A stretch of DNA of 64,000 nucleotides from Oxalobacter vibrioformis (GCF_027118995.1 NZ_CP098242.1:1054001-1118000), one strand, 5' to 3'. Counted from the stretch's first letter, positions 9,598 through 18,800 are shown. Notes: generated by a model from the letters alone, not told the origin. Made by a program: numbers and translations.

Positions 9598-10521
9598 GTG
9601 AGCTGGAATGAAGTGGTACTGGAAGTCGATTACACGCAAACGGTCCTTTTTTCGGATGCATTGCTGGCTGCCGGCGCCATGGCGGTGACTGTTGAGGACG
9701 CCAATGAAGGAACCGATGCCGAGCGCCCGATATTTGGCGAGCCCGGCGCTGACAGTGAAGAGCATGTATGGCAGCGCAGCCGTGTTATCGCCCTGATTTC
9801 TGCCGATATCGATACAAACGCCATTATTTCTCTTGCCGCAGGTGAAAGCGGCATGGAGACTCCGCCACCTTTCCTGGTACGGGAAGTCCCGCAAAAGGAC
9901 TGGGTGCGTGAGACACAGGCCCAATTTGACCCCATTCATATCGGGAAAAACATCTGGGTTGTTCCCAGCTGGCACGAAACACCCACCAGCAATGGCATTG
10001 TGCTTGAGCTTGATCCCGGCCTGGCATTCGGCACCGGCAGCCATCCCACAACGCGCCTGTGCCTGGAGTGGCTGGAAGAAAATGTCAGCCCGGGGCAATC
10101 TGTGCTCGACTATGGCTGTGGTTCCGGTATCCTTGCCATTGCCGCTTTCAAACTGGGAGCCGCAGCTGTAGACGGTGTGGATATTGATCAGCAGGCCGTT
10201 ATCACCGCGGGTGAAAACGCCGCTGAAAACCAGTGCGATATTGCGTTTTACCTTCCAGGAAACTATCCGGGAGAGGCAGAAAACCGCCAGTACGATATTG
10301 TTGTTGCCAATATCCTGTCAGGCCCCTTGCAGCAACTGGCACAAACGATTGCCTCCCGTTTGAAACCCGGCGGAAAGCTGGTGCTCTCCGGCATTCTGGA
10401 CTGGCAGGAAAAAGAGGTCATCTCCGCCTATTCTCCCTGGCTGGCTTTATCCCCCTATCATTACCTGGATGGCTGGGTGGCGCTGTCCGGTACGCTTGCT
10501 GAAAAGGAAAAGCAGGCGTGA
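9598..10521 (+). CDS. prmA: Ribosomal protein L11 methyltransferase PrmA
   Basis: SAM-dependent enzyme that trimethylates ribosomal protein L11; 307 residues. The N-terminal L11-recognition domain begins SWNEVVLEVDYTQT. The SAM-binding motif is VLDYGCGSGILAIAA, and the active-site segment is VVANILSGPLQQLA. The start is GTG at 9598, because an ATG two bases earlier is closed at once by TGA; CAGGAG lies about 8 bases upstream. Its TGA overlaps the GTG start of the next gene, so the two are translationally coupled. Confidence 0.96.
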   Translation: MSWNEVVLEVDYTQTVLFSDALLAAGAMAVTVEDANEGTDAERPIFGEPGADSEEHVWQRSRVIALISADIDTNAIISLAAGESGMETPPPFLVREVPQKDWVRETQAQFDPIHIGKNIWVVPSWHETPTSNGIVLELDPGLAFGTGSHPTTRLCLEWLEENVSPGQSVLDYGCGSGILAIAAFKLGAAAVDGVDIDQQAVITAGENAAENQCDIAFYLPGNYPGEAENRQYDIVVANILSGPLQQLAQTIASRLKPGGKLVLSGILDWQEKEVISAYSPWLALSPYHYLDGWVALSGTLAEKEKQA

Positions 10522-11903
10522 TTCTGGTTACCAAATGCCCCCATTGCCAGACAACATTCAGGGTCACGGAAGACCAGTTGAAACTCTATGAAGGTGCTGT
10601 ACGCTGCGGCGTTTGCCAGCAGATTTTCAACGGAACCGATCATCTTCAGACAGAGCCTCCTGTCCTGACAGACAAGCCAGCTGCTGTCGAAAAAAAGAAA
10701 GCCGCGCCTGCTGCACCGAAAAGCTCACCGGCAACGCCGCAGGATACCCCGGCTAAAAAAGCTGTCGTACCAAACAAGCCTGTATCAAAACCCGCCCCAC
10801 CACAACCCAGGCACGAAGCGGATGATATTACGCTCTCGCTTGCTGATGAGGATATCAATGCCTCATCTTCTGAAAGCGAAGCGCTTTTTGATGCCCTGGA
10901 GGAAGAACTCTCCACGATCTCGCTGGAACTGGGACAGGTAACGGGACAGCTTTTCGGCAATGAACTGGAAGAAATGCCGGAGATCGAAGAAGAGGAACCT
11001 GACGCGTTAACACCGGAACAGCCTGTTACGATCAATGAGATCGTCAGTGATGAAGCCGTCTATACGAAACCGCCAGCACCTGCAGCCACCACCCGTTTTG
11101 GCAATCTCTCCCCATATCCCGATCTGGGTGCGCCGGCGAAAAATACGGTTTATTCCACAGCGCCCCGACTGGATGATGTCGCAGAAGTCGCGCCATCCAC
11201 GTCTATTGAAGCGGAAGTGGTAGAGCCGGATGATCCTGCCATATTGCGCCACCAGCGTTCCCAGCGTCTTTCTTCGCAAAACCGGGAGCCTGATCCATTG
11301 ATGGACACCGCTGACAGCCATCATGCCGCTTTTTTTGAACTGGCAGAAGAAGATGACACAGATGATAATCTGTACAATGAACCCAGCTTCGTAACGAAAG
11401 GGCGCAGGAAAAAACGAACCGGGCTTTTCTCGGGCACCTTTGTCACTCTGGCAACCATTGCGCTGTTGGGCGCACTTGGTGTGCAGTGCCTGTACATGTT
11501 TTCTGACCGTATCGTCGTATGGTGGCCTCCGGCCGAATCCGCCGTGGCAAAGGCCTGCGACATGCTGGCCTGCCCGAGGCGACTGGAAACCCGCATTTCA
11601 TCCCTGTCAATCGAATCCAGTGAATTACAGGTGATCCCGGAGCTGGGCGACCGGTATACGCTTTCACTCCTTGTCAGAAACAGCGGCTCATCGTACCAGT
11701 CATGGCCGCATATTGAGCTGACACTGATGGACCAGGGCAAAAAACCGGTTGTCCGGCGCGCCTTTTCCCCGGCCAACTATCTGCCGGATGCCAACCGCAT
11801 TATCAGGGGCATTCCGCCTTATTCAGAAGAATCCGTCAAGCTCTATCTTGAAATGAAAACCGAATTCAATGCGGATTACCGTATTGCCCTTTTTTATCCT
11901 TAA
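10518..11903 (+). CDS. Zinc-ribbon (MJ0042-type) DUF3426 membrane protein
   Basis: A 461-residue protein of unknown role. The N-terminus has a four-Cys finger, CPHCQTTFRVTEDQL and VRCGVCQQIF. A long low-complexity Ala/Pro/Glu linker follows (about residues 40-290). A single membrane segment (TLATIALLGALGVQCLYMF, about 312-330) comes before a C-terminal DUF3426 domain with conserved AKACDMLACPRRLETRISSL. That domain probably faces the periplasm. The gene starts with GTG overlapping the prmA stop. Proteins of this layout follow prmA in most Burkholderiales. No function should be inferred from the finger alone. Confidence 0.9.
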   Translation: MILVTKCPHCQTTFRVTEDQLKLYEGAVRCGVCQQIFNGTDHLQTEPPVLTDKPAAVEKKKAAPAAPKSSPATPQDTPAKKAVVPNKPVSKPAPPQPRHEADDITLSLADEDINASSSESEALFDALEEELSTISLELGQVTGQLFGNELEEMPEIEEEEPDALTPEQPVTINEIVSDEAVYTKPPAPAATTRFGNLSPYPDLGAPAKNTVYSTAPRLDDVAEVAPSTSIEAEVVEPDDPAILRHQRSQRLSSQNREPDPLMDTADSHHAAFFELAEEDDTDDNLYNEPSFVTKGRRKKRTGLFSGTFVTLATIALLGALGVQCLYMFSDRIVVWWPPAESAVAKACDMLACPRRLETRISSLSIESSELQVIPELGDRYTLSLLVRNSGSSYQSWPHIELTLMDQGKKPVVRRAFSPANYLPDANRIIRGIPPYSEESVKLYLEMKTEFNADYRIALFYP

Positions 11904-11915
11904 CACCTTACCACT

Positions 11916-12851
11916 ATGTCCTCCTTAATCTGCGGCTCACTTGCTTACGACACGATCATGGCTTTTCCTGATCGTTTTTCCGAATCCATCCTGGCAGACC
12001 AGTTGCATAACATCAATGTCTGTTTTCTGGTGCCATCCATGCGCCGGGAATTTGGCGGCTGTGCGGGCAATATTGCCTACAGCCTGAAAATGCTGGGCGG
12101 CAATCCGCTGATCATGGCAACAATCGGCACTGACGGCGAACCCTACCTGGAACGGCTGGCCGAGCTGGATATTTCGCGGCGTCATGTCACGACGGTCAAA
12201 AAAACCTTCACGGCACAGGCCTTTATCACCACAGACCAGAACAACAACCAGATCACGGCATTTCACCCGGGCGCCATGTCTTTTTCCCACCAGAACAAGG
12301 TGGCTGACATTACAGAAAATATTGAGCTGGCAATTGTGGCACCGGACGGGCGTGATGGCATGCTGCAAAATGCCGAAGATTGCGCGGCAAAAGGCATTGC
12401 GTTCATCTTCGACCCGGGCCAGGGTCTGCCGATGTTTTCCAAAGACGAGTTACGCCGCTTTATTGAACAGGCAACCTATGTTGCCGTCAATGATTATGAG
12501 GCGGCCATGCTGATGCAGGAAACCGGCTGGACGGAAAAAGAAATCGCCTCCCGGGTAAAAGCACTCATCGTCACGCTGGGGGAACGGGGCGCTGAAATCT
12601 ATGCCGAGGGAGAAAAAATTGTCATCCCCTGCGTCGAGGCGGGAAAAACGATTGATCCGACCGGCTGCGGGGACGCCTTTAGGGCAGGGTTGATCTATGG
12701 GCTGACCAATAACAAGGACCTGGCAACCTGCGGTCGGCTGGGCAGCCTGATGGGCGCAATCAAGATCGCGCATCAGGGGCCGCAAGCACACTCACTGACA
12801 GCCGCCGAGATTGCCGATCGCTTTGAAAAAGAGTTTGGTTACCGGTACTAG
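11916..12851 (+). CDS. PfkB-family carbohydrate (adenosine-kinase-like) kinase
   Basis: A 311-residue ribokinase-superfamily enzyme. PfkB signatures are the N-terminal Gly patch EFGGCAGNIAYSLKMLGG and the C-terminal DPTGCGDAFRAGLIYG, whose Asp is the catalytic base. An ATP-site segment ALIVTLGERGAEIY precedes it. The substrate is not evident. The sequence resembles bacterial proteins annotated as adenosine kinase-like, but a sugar or nucleoside substrate cannot be told apart here. It begins 12 bases after the DUF3426 gene and closes the aroQ-to-kinase run facing rpsT. Confidence 0.9.
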   Translation: MSSLICGSLAYDTIMAFPDRFSESILADQLHNINVCFLVPSMRREFGGCAGNIAYSLKMLGGNPLIMATIGTDGEPYLERLAELDISRRHVTTVKKTFTAQAFITTDQNNNQITAFHPGAMSFSHQNKVADITENIELAIVAPDGRDGMLQNAEDCAAKGIAFIFDPGQGLPMFSKDELRRFIEQATYVAVNDYEAAMLMQETGWTEKEIASRVKALIVTLGERGAEIYAEGEKIVIPCVEAGKTIDPTGCGDAFRAGLIYGLTNNKDLATCGRLGSLMGAIKIAHQGPQAHSLTAAEIADRFEKEFGYRY

Positions 12852-12878
12852 GCCCAGCCTGCGGCAACACCAATGACA

Positions 12879-12911
12879 AATGCACACCTTGTTTAAAACA
12901 GGGTGTGCATT
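12879..12911. terminator. Hairpin between converging kinase gene and rpsT
   Basis: AATGCACACC and GGTGTGCATT form a near-perfect stem with a further TGTTT/AAACA pairing and one mismatch. The T-tract is poor on both strands (ATTTGTCATT on the minus strand), so termination is plausible for rpsT but not certain. Confidence 0.55.
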
Positions 12912-12930
12912 CAGACGATATCCAGATGGA

Positions 12931-13209
12931 TTAAGCGGCTTCTTTTTGAGAAAGCGCTTTCAAGGCAGCAGCAAGACGGCTTTTATGACGGGCAGCCTTG
13001 TTCTTGTGAATCCGTTTCTTGTCTGCGATACGATCAATGATTGAAACGGTTTTTGAGAATACTGCCGTTGCAGCTTCCTTGTCACCTGCTTCAATTGCCT
13101 TTTTGACAGACTTGATTGCCGTACGCAGTGAAGAACGCTGGCTGGAATTGTGTGCATTCCTTTTCACTGCCTGACGAGCACGTTTGCGTGCCTGCGCGGT
13201 ATTTGCCAT
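12931..13209 (-). CDS. rpsT: 30S ribosomal protein S20
   Basis: Primary 16S rRNA-binding protein of the small subunit. It has 92 residues, strongly basic, with the S20 signatures [19 protein letters not shown] at the start and [18 protein letters not shown] at the end. It is monocistronic: its own promoter lies at 13291-13319 and a hairpin follows its stop. In many relatives rpsT is divergent from murJ; here cysM lies upstream on the same strand instead. Confidence 0.99.
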   Translation of the reverse strand: MANTAQARKRARQAVKRNAHNSSQRSSLRTAIKSVKKAIEAGDKEAATAVFSKTVSIIDRIADKKRIHKNKAARHKSRLAAALKALSQKEAA

Positions 13210-13290
13210 AGTAAAAAATCCTAAAAACCTGTTAAAAATGCGCCCGCATCCAACTCAAATTGCGGCGCAAAAAATTTTTCGTAGCTTTAT

Positions 13291-13319
13291 ATTGTAATCG
13301 CGTTTCACGCTTCTGACAA
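13291..13319 (-). promoter_or_regulatory. Sigma-70 promoter of rpsT
   Basis: Reading the minus strand, TTGTCA (13319-13314) and TACAAT (13296-13291) are separated by exactly 17 bases, five of six matches in each box. Transcription would start near 13284, giving a leader of about 75 bases. Confidence 0.8.
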
Positions 13320-13353
13320 TGCCTTTACGCGTTTTATTTCAAGCACCTCTGCT

Positions 13354-14268
13354 TTATGCGGGAAAAGCACCCATGGAAAGATAGCGATCCCCCTGGTCGC
13401 TGGCAATAAAGACCATCACGGCATCTTCCACCTCACGGGAAAGCTGTAGCGTCATATGGCAGGAAGCGGCTGATGAAAGACCGCAGAAAAGCCCTTCCTC
13501 CCGCGCCAGCCGTCTTGCCATATATTCGGCATAAGCCTGGCTGACCGTCTCTACCCGGTCCACCTTGCTTGGGTCATAAACCTTCGGCATATTGGTTGCC
13601 GACCATTTCTGCAGCCCTGGAATGCGGCCGGTGACTTCCGGCTCGATGCCGATCATCTGGATATCCGGGTTCTTTTCCTTGAGGTACTGTGAAATGCCCA
13701 TGATCGTACCGGTCGTGCCCATACCGCAAACCACATGCGTCACACGACCACCTGTCGCCTCCCATATCTCGGGTCCGGTGGTTTCATAATGGGCACGGGG
13801 GTTGTCGGGATTAACATACTGGTCAAGTGTAATGCCTTCCCCTTCTGCCACCATTTTATAGACCAGGCTTCTGGCAAACCCCATGCCGGACTGTTTGGGC
13901 GTGAGAATAATTTCCGCGCCGTAAATAGCCATGCACTGCTGCTTTTCCATACTGGTATCTTCCGGCATCACCAGGGTGCAGCGATATCCCTTTCTTGCGG
14001 CAATCATCGCAAGCGCAATGCCGGCATTGCCATTGGTTGCCTCAATCAATGTATCCCCCGGATTGAGCTCGCCCCGCGCTTCGGCATATGACACCATGGC
14101 ATACATCGTGCGATCCTTGACTGACCCGGAAGGATTGTTACCCTCCAGCTTGGCCAGGATGATATTGTTACGCGCTTCACTTTCTTCACCGGGAAGCGTG
14201 ACAAGGCGCACCAGTGGTGTGTTGCCAATGGTGTTTTCAATGATCGGGAAAGCGGCACTTTTTGTCAT
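13354..14268 (-). CDS. cysM: Cysteine synthase B (O-acetylserine sulfhydrylase)
   Basis: PLP enzyme that makes cysteine from O-acetylserine (or O-phosphoserine in some relatives) and sulfide or thiosulfate. From the ATG at 14268 it has 304 residues. NTPLVRL opens the fold; the PLP lysine is Lys51 in GNNPSGSVKDRT. EATNGNAGIALAMIA is the Asn loop and VCGMGTTGTIMG binds the PLP phosphate. The CysM subtype is favoured by the short C-terminus and the loop MPEDTSMEKQQCM. The start overlaps the recR stop by one base (TGATG); an in-frame GTG lies one codon upstream. Confidence 0.93.
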   Translation of the reverse strand: MTKSAAFPIIENTIGNTPLVRLVTLPGEESEARNNIILAKLEGNNPSGSVKDRTMYAMVSYAEARGELNPGDTLIEATNGNAGIALAMIAARKGYRCTLVMPEDTSMEKQQCMAIYGAEIILTPKQSGMGFARSLVYKMVAEGEGITLDQYVNPDNPRAHYETTGPEIWEATGGRVTHVVCGMGTTGTIMGISQYLKEKNPDIQMIGIEPEVTGRIPGLQKWSATNMPKVYDPSKVDRVETVSQAYAEYMARRLAREEGLFCGLSSAASCHMTLQLSREVEDAVMVFIASDQGDRYLSMGAFPA

Positions 14269-14870
14269 CACGTTGTCTGCCTGTCCAGGAGCGCTCTTGC
14301 TATTGTACCAATATCCACATATTCCAGTTCTGCGCCAACGGGAACGCCTCTTGCCAGACGGCTGACCCTGATACCCCGTGCCTTGAGCATTTCGCTGATG
14401 TAATGCGCCGTGGCTTCCCCCTCATTATTAAAACTGGTTGCCAGCACGACTTCCGTGACCACGCCATCGGTTGCCCTGGCAATCAGCTTGCCAAGATTGA
14501 TTTCCTTTGGGCCAATGCCATCCAGCGGAGACAGGCTGCCCATCAGAATAAAATACAACCCCTTGTAAGCCAGCGTCTGCTCGATCATCAGCATGTCCGC
14601 TGGCGTTTCCGTCACACACAGAAGGCTTTGTTCCCGATCCGGGCTCGTGCACATGGTGCAGACCATCTCTTCGGTAAACGTGTTGCAGCGCTCACAATGC
14701 CTGACTTTTTCAATGGCATCTGACAGCGCCACACTTAATTGCCGCGCACCCTCGCGGTCGTGCTGCAGCATGTGATAGGCGATACGCTGCGCGGATTTCG
14801 GGCCGATACCGGGAAGCCGCCGTAATGCTTCGGTAAGTGCATAAAGAGAAAGGTTGGACTTCACAGACAC
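14268..14870 (-). CDS. recR: Recombination mediator RecR
   Basis: Part of the RecFOR pathway that loads RecA onto gapped DNA. It has 200 residues. The N-terminal helix-hairpin-helix region [20 protein letters not shown] is followed by the zinc finger [16 protein letters not shown] and the Toprim domain ([17 protein letters not shown]). The C-terminal [16 protein letters not shown] is the Walker-like region of the family. It lies 7 bases after ybaB, in the conserved dnaX-ybaB-recR order. Confidence 0.98.
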   Translation of the reverse strand: MSVKSNLSLYALTEALRRLPGIGPKSAQRIAYHMLQHDREGARQLSVALSDAIEKVRHCERCNTFTEEMVCTMCTSPDREQSLLCVTETPADMLMIEQTLAYKGLYFILMGSLSPLDGIGPKEINLGKLIARATDGVVTEVVLATSFNNEGEATAHYISEMLKARGIRVSRLARGVPVGAELEYVDIGTIARALLDRQTT

Positions 14871-14877
14871 AACGAAA

Positions 14878-15201
14878 CTACATTGGCATTTTAAAACCCG
14901 GCGGCAGCGGCAACCCGGCAGAAATACTGTTCATCTTTTCCTGCGCGGTCGCTTCGGCCTTCCTGACCGCATCATTAAAAGCCGCGGTGACCAGATCCTC
15001 CAGCATTTCCTTGTCATCCCCCATCAGTGACGGATCAATGGAAACACGGGACACATAAAACTTGCAGCTCATCAGAACGGTTACCATGCCGGCGCCGGCC
15101 TGTCCCTCTACGATGGTCTGCGCCAGCTCTTCCTGCATTTTCTGCATGTTCTGCTGCATTGCCTGGGCCTGTTTCATCAGTCCCGCCAACTGGTTTTTCA
15201 T
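14878..15201 (-). CDS. ybaB: YbaB/EbfC nucleoid-associated protein
   Basis: Small dimeric DNA-binding protein of 107 residues. The N-terminal helix is Met/Gln-rich ([20 protein letters not shown]). The core ending [18 protein letters not shown] is the family signature. It lies between dnaX (15 bases upstream) and recR (7 bases downstream), a nearly universal bacterial arrangement. Confidence 0.97.
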   Translation of the reverse strand: MKNQLAGLMKQAQAMQQNMQKMQEELAQTIVEGQAGAGMVTVLMSCKFYVSRVSIDPSLMGDDKEMLEDLVTAAFNDAVRKAEATAQEKMNSISAGLPLPPGFKMPM

Positions 15202-15216
15202 TTAATTATCCTGTCT

Positions 15217-17037
15217 TTAAATAGGTTTGATGGAATTCGGCACGATGCTCGCCCCGAATTCACGTATCAGGCTTTGTACATAAGCATCATTTTCTATCGT
15301 TTCTTCCGCTTCGCGCTGGCGGGCAGCCCGTTTTTCCTGCGCGTTCTGGCTGGCGGTCAGGCCCACCTTTCCGACTTCTGTCGTTACCTTCACTGCGCAC
15401 TCAAACCGGTTCATCAGGGCTTCCACCAGCTTTTCAACATTGGCAGGCACTGAAAGCGTCTCCATTGGCACACGCAAATGAAACTGCAGCCCGTTTTCCG
15501 CCTGCTTCCAGTTGACAAGCTCTGTCTGCTGCGCCAGTTGTTGCGCCATCCCGCGCAAGGGAAGCGCTTCGGCGAGTGCCGGCCAGTTTTCATCCCATGC
15601 AATAACCGGTGTTGAAAGCGGTGCATCAGGCTTTTCATCCGTTTCTTCAAGCGGTATGCCTGACAATGCGTCAGCGGGCATTTTCTCGCCTGAAGAAGCC
15701 ACAGCAGCAGGCGGGCGGACAGAAGTATCGTCTTTCTGATGGACTGAAGGTGCATCGTCAATATCAATCCAGGGCGGCAGATCGTCTACTTTCTCCACAA
15801 CTTTGGGAGGCGCTTCCCTCTGCGCTGCTGTCCGGATTTTGGGGGCCGGTTCGAGCGTGGCCGTTTTCATTGGGGATGGCTGTCCGGATGGTCGTGTTTT
15901 TTGAGTGTTCGGAGAAGCCGCTTTGCCGTTCTCCCCGGAACCGGTCTGATTCTTGCCGGGCTGAAATGCCAGCATGCGCAGCAGGGTCATCGTAAAGCCG
16001 GCATATTCATCAGGCGCCAGGCCCAGTTCGTTTCTGCCATGAACCACGATCTGGTAAAAGAGCTGCATCTCTTCAGCGGCAAAACAATCCGCAAAGCGGA
16101 GGATCGCTTCATACTCCGGCAAATCATCCGGCAAGGCCGAAGGCGCCGCCTGGGCCAGCGAAATGCGATTGATCAGTACCCCCAGATCCTTCAGGGCGGA
16201 ACTGTATGAAAGACTGCGTGCCGCCATTTCATCGGCAATCGCCATCAGTGCCTCCCCATCATTTGCCGCCAGGCCATCCAGAATCCGGATCAGATAAGTC
16301 TGATCAAGCGACCCCAGCATATCCTGAACCGCCGACAGGGACACATTGCCTGCCGTGTAGGAAATCGCCTGGTCTGTCAGCGAAAGGGCATCACGCATGG
16401 AACCATTGGCGCCCTCAGCCAGAAGACGCAGCGCCGGCTTTTCAAAGGCAATCTTTTCCTGCTGGAGCACCTGATCCAGATATTCCACTATCTGTAATGG
16501 CGGCATCTGCTTGAGATTGAACTGGAGGCAACGGGAAAGGACGGTCACTGGTATTTTTTGCGGATCTGTTGTCGCCAGAATGAATTTAATATATTCCGGC
16601 GGCTCTTCCAGTGTCTTGAGCATGGCATTGAACGCCTGCGCGGTCAGCATATGCACTTCATCAATCATGTAGACCTTGAAGCGGGCGCTGGTTGGCGCAT
16701 ATACCGCCTGCTCGAGCAATTGCAGCATGTCGGCAATACCCCGGTTTGATGCGGCATCCATTTCAATATAGTCCACGAAGCGATCCGCATCAATGGCCAG
16801 GCAGGCTTCACAGGCACCGCATGGCTGTGCCGTAATCCCGGTTTCGCAATTCAAGGACTTGGCCAAAAGACGGGAAAGCGTGGTCTTGCCGACACCCCGT
16901 GTGCCGGTAAACAAATAGGCATGATGCAATCGCTGGCTTTCCAGCGCATGGGTCAGCGCACGAACGACATGATCCTGACCAACCAGGCTCTCGAAAGTTT
17001 TCGGACGATATTTTCGGGCAAGTACCAGATATGACAT
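15217..17037 (-). CDS. dnaX: DNA polymerase III subunits gamma/tau
   Basis: Clamp-loader ATPase of the replicase. It has 606 residues. The N-terminal AAA+ domain has Walker A FTGTRGVGKTTLSRLLA, the zinc module CGACEACLAIDADRFVD, sensor and Walker B region MIDEVHMLT, and the SRC motif in VLSRCLQF. Residues about 370-470 are a Pro/Lys-rich linker. The C-terminal tau-like region (LALPLRGMAQQLAQQTEL-type helices) should contact the polymerase and helicase. I did not locate a convincing slippery heptamer, so whether a short gamma form is made is unknown. The 4.5S RNA gene lies just upstream, as in many betaproteobacteria. Confidence 0.97.
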   Translation of the reverse strand: MSYLVLARKYRPKTFESLVGQDHVVRALTHALESQRLHHAYLFTGTRGVGKTTLSRLLAKSLNCETGITAQPCGACEACLAIDADRFVDYIEMDAASNRGIADMLQLLEQAVYAPTSARFKVYMIDEVHMLTAQAFNAMLKTLEEPPEYIKFILATTDPQKIPVTVLSRCLQFNLKQMPPLQIVEYLDQVLQQEKIAFEKPALRLLAEGANGSMRDALSLTDQAISYTAGNVSLSAVQDMLGSLDQTYLIRILDGLAANDGEALMAIADEMAARSLSYSSALKDLGVLINRISLAQAAPSALPDDLPEYEAILRFADCFAAEEMQLFYQIVVHGRNELGLAPDEYAGFTMTLLRMLAFQPGKNQTGSGENGKAASPNTQKTRPSGQPSPMKTATLEPAPKIRTAAQREAPPKVVEKVDDLPPWIDIDDAPSVHQKDDTSVRPPAAVASSGEKMPADALSGIPLEETDEKPDAPLSTPVIAWDENWPALAEALPLRGMAQQLAQQTELVNWKQAENGLQFHLRVPMETLSVPANVEKLVEALMNRFECAVKVTTEVGKVGLTASQNAQEKRAARQREAEETIENDAYVQSLIREFGASIVPNSIKPI

Positions 17038-17139
17038 GCAGCCATTTTACCTTATTGCAGCGTATTCATGATGACACTCGCACACGCACGTTTATCCGTG
17101 TCAGATAGAAACGCCACTGGTGCCATAGGGAAAAAATGA

Positions 17140-17240
17140 AAATGGCGAGCCTGATCTGCGGCACTTGTGAAGGCTGGCTGTGGCTGCTTCGTTCCCGACC
17201 TGACCAGATTCACCATTCCACAATGCGCAGGGACCCGCCA
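17140..17240 (-). ncRNA. ffs: 4.5S signal recognition particle RNA
   Basis: RNA scaffold for Ffh in co-translational targeting. The diagnostic apical loop is present on the minus strand: GGTCAGGTCGGGAACGAAGC followed by AGCCA, matching the conserved GGTCAGG...GGAA.GAAGCAGCCA of bacterial SRP RNA. The ends GGCGGGTCC (17239-17231) and GGCTCGCC (17151-17144) can pair. A T-rich tract (17143-17131) follows the stem and would terminate it. A TACAAT box lies 7 bases before the proposed start. The location upstream of dnaX is conserved. The ends are estimated to within several bases. Confidence 0.9.
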
Positions 17241-17246
17241 GAACGC

Positions 17247-17252
17247 ATTGTA
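17247..17252 (-). promoter_or_regulatory. -10 box of 4.5S RNA promoter
   Basis: Minus-strand TACAAT ends seven bases before the proposed 5' end of the 4.5S RNA. The -35 region (about 17269-17275, GCTGAA) is weak. A run of eight C on the plus strand (17287-17294) lies further upstream. Confidence 0.55.
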
Positions 17253-17854
17253 CAACAAAGCCGGCATTCTTCAGCAGCTTATATCACCCCCCCCGCATTT
17301 ACCATTTTATCGCGCTTTTGCACTCATCAGTACGATATTTTCACTATTTTCTTTTATTTTTCAATTACATGACAAAAAACCAAAATCAGGGGGAAACTCT
17401 GATTTTTCACAAATCGTTACATCTTCATTTCTAAAATGTCATTTTTGTAACCCCTTGCCTGATGCGGGATAGCCACCGATCAGCCCCAAAATCATAACTA
17501 AAAAGAATGAAGCTCTGATTCATTATAATTGACCGCGTATAAAAGGGCTTCTACAATTCGTTCAACTTAACAAGGAACACGTTTCCAATCCGCATATTGT
17601 TATCCGTTATTTTTCAATACAACAGGGGAATGGCAGTTCTGCCGGCATCATGCAGAATCCGTGAAACAAAAAAACGTTTCCGGCTGTTTCCACTCCTTCA
17701 CTCCTGCCAGAAGCCCTCTGGATGCTGGCAAAGCGAGAACGAATTCTCACTATTTTTTAGAACTGAGAATCAGCGCTGAGTAATAAAAGGCAAAAACCTG
17801 CAGACACACAGGTTGTCCAGCGCAAGGAAATTCCCCAGGAGGTACTTTATATCT
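17253..17854. other. 600-base gene-poor, AT-rich intergenic region
   Basis: Lies between the divergent 4.5S RNA and lytic transglycosylase genes. It holds the 4.5S promoter at its left end, an AT-rich stretch around 17330-17450, a TATAAT near 17525 without a convincing -35, and a short ATTCTCA/TGAGAAT inverted repeat about 90 bases before the next start codon. I see no supported gene in it. Confidence 0.6.
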
Positions 17855-18685
17855 ATGCATTACCAAGACACAAACAAACGTTTTTCAGATTATTTTTTCC
17901 GGCGACAGAACTGGGTGATTGCCTTTTCCTGCATCGCCGCCATCATTGCCGGCGCCTATCTTTTTCTCCAGTCCTATCAAGGTGGCCGTTATCTTGATCT
18001 GCTTCCTTTTTCATCACAAAAAAGCACTGCCCGGGTTATTCGCCTGACGCAGGCAGGTTACTGGGTCAGCCCGACAGCCATCTCGCAGCAACAAAATGAA
18101 GAAGATGCTTTCATGGTAAACCCGCAGGAACGCCAATTGCTGGTTGACTGGATATCCAAACGCTATCCCGTTGATTCTGAAGCCACCGAGCTTTTTGTTT
18201 CGGCAGCCTATCTGGCCGCACATGAAATCGGCCTGGACCCGCACCTGATCCTGGCAGTCATGGCAATTGAATCCAGCTTCAACCCGGAAGCGGAAAGCCC
18301 GGTAGGCGCCCAGGGCCTCATGCAGGTCATGACCAGGGTACACTCGAAGCGTTTTGAACCACATGGCGGTGTGCAATCAGCCAAGGACCCCATCACCAAT
18401 ATCCGGGTCGGCTCTGCGATCCTGAAGGAATATGTTTCCCGAAGCGGTTCTGTTAAGCGCGGCTTGAAGAGTTATGTTGGTGCTGCGGCTTATTCCCATG
18501 ACTTTGGCTATGGCGCAAAAGTCATGGCTGAGTACAATCGCATGAAACAGGTTTCCCGCGGAAAAAAAGTGCCTACCGCTATCGCATCAAAATCCACGCC
18601 GAAAAAACTGGTGCGCTCGGATGCGGATAAGTCCCGGTTTAAAATCTCGCTCCCGGCAAAGGCGGCTGAAGCCACCAGCGCATAA
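17855..18685 (+). CDS. SLT-type lytic murein transglycosylase
   Basis: Predicted membrane-anchored enzyme that cleaves the MurNAc-GlcNAc bond with 1,6-anhydro product. It has 276 residues. An N-terminal anchor (WVIAFSCIAAIIAGAYLFL) is followed by a Goose-type lysozyme-like SLT domain: LILAVMAIESSFNPEAESPV contains the catalytic Glu, then GAQGLMQVM and IRVGSAILKEYV. The C-terminus is Lys/Ala-rich and probably disordered. The ATG at 17855 has CCAGGAGGT 11-18 bases upstream; the earlier in-frame TTG at 17813 is unlikely. It stands alone between two non-coding regions and precedes a repeat element. Confidence 0.9.
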   Translation: MHYQDTNKRFSDYFFRRQNWVIAFSCIAAIIAGAYLFLQSYQGGRYLDLLPFSSQKSTARVIRLTQAGYWVSPTAISQQQNEEDAFMVNPQERQLLVDWISKRYPVDSEATELFVSAAYLAAHEIGLDPHLILAVMAIESSFNPEAESPVGAQGLMQVMTRVHSKRFEPHGGVQSAKDPITNIRVGSAILKEYVSRSGSVKRGLKSYVGAAAYSHDFGYGAKVMAEYNRMKQVSRGKKVPTAIASKSTPKKLVRSDADKSRFKISLPAKAAEATSA

Positions 18686-18706
18686 CCACGCCACCATCAA
18701 ACAAAT

Positions 18707-18793
18707 AAATCTCTGATCAACATGTTTTGTGAATGAAGTGCAAAGCGCACGGAGCGCAGCAATTCGTTCACAAGGCGGATTAATCAGAGATTT
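18707..18793. repeat. Dispersed imperfect-palindrome repeat, copy A
   Basis: An 87-base element with ends AAATCTCTGATCAA and TTAATCAGAGATTT (13 of 14 complementary). Pairing continues inward (TTGTGAATGAAGTGC against TTGTGAACGAATTGC). The core GCACGGAGCGCAGCAATTCG is shared with copy B at 55214 and, in part, copy C at 62340. It lies between the convergent SLT gene and priA, where transcripts from either side would form a long hairpin. Confidence 0.8.
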
Positions 18794-18800
18794 CCAAGGG

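Noticed and set aside
17597..17779. A 60-codon frame before the lytic transglycosylase gene
   Set aside because: No spaced ribosome site, Arg/Ser/Phe-rich random-looking composition and no recognisable domain. It might be an upstream frame but has no support.
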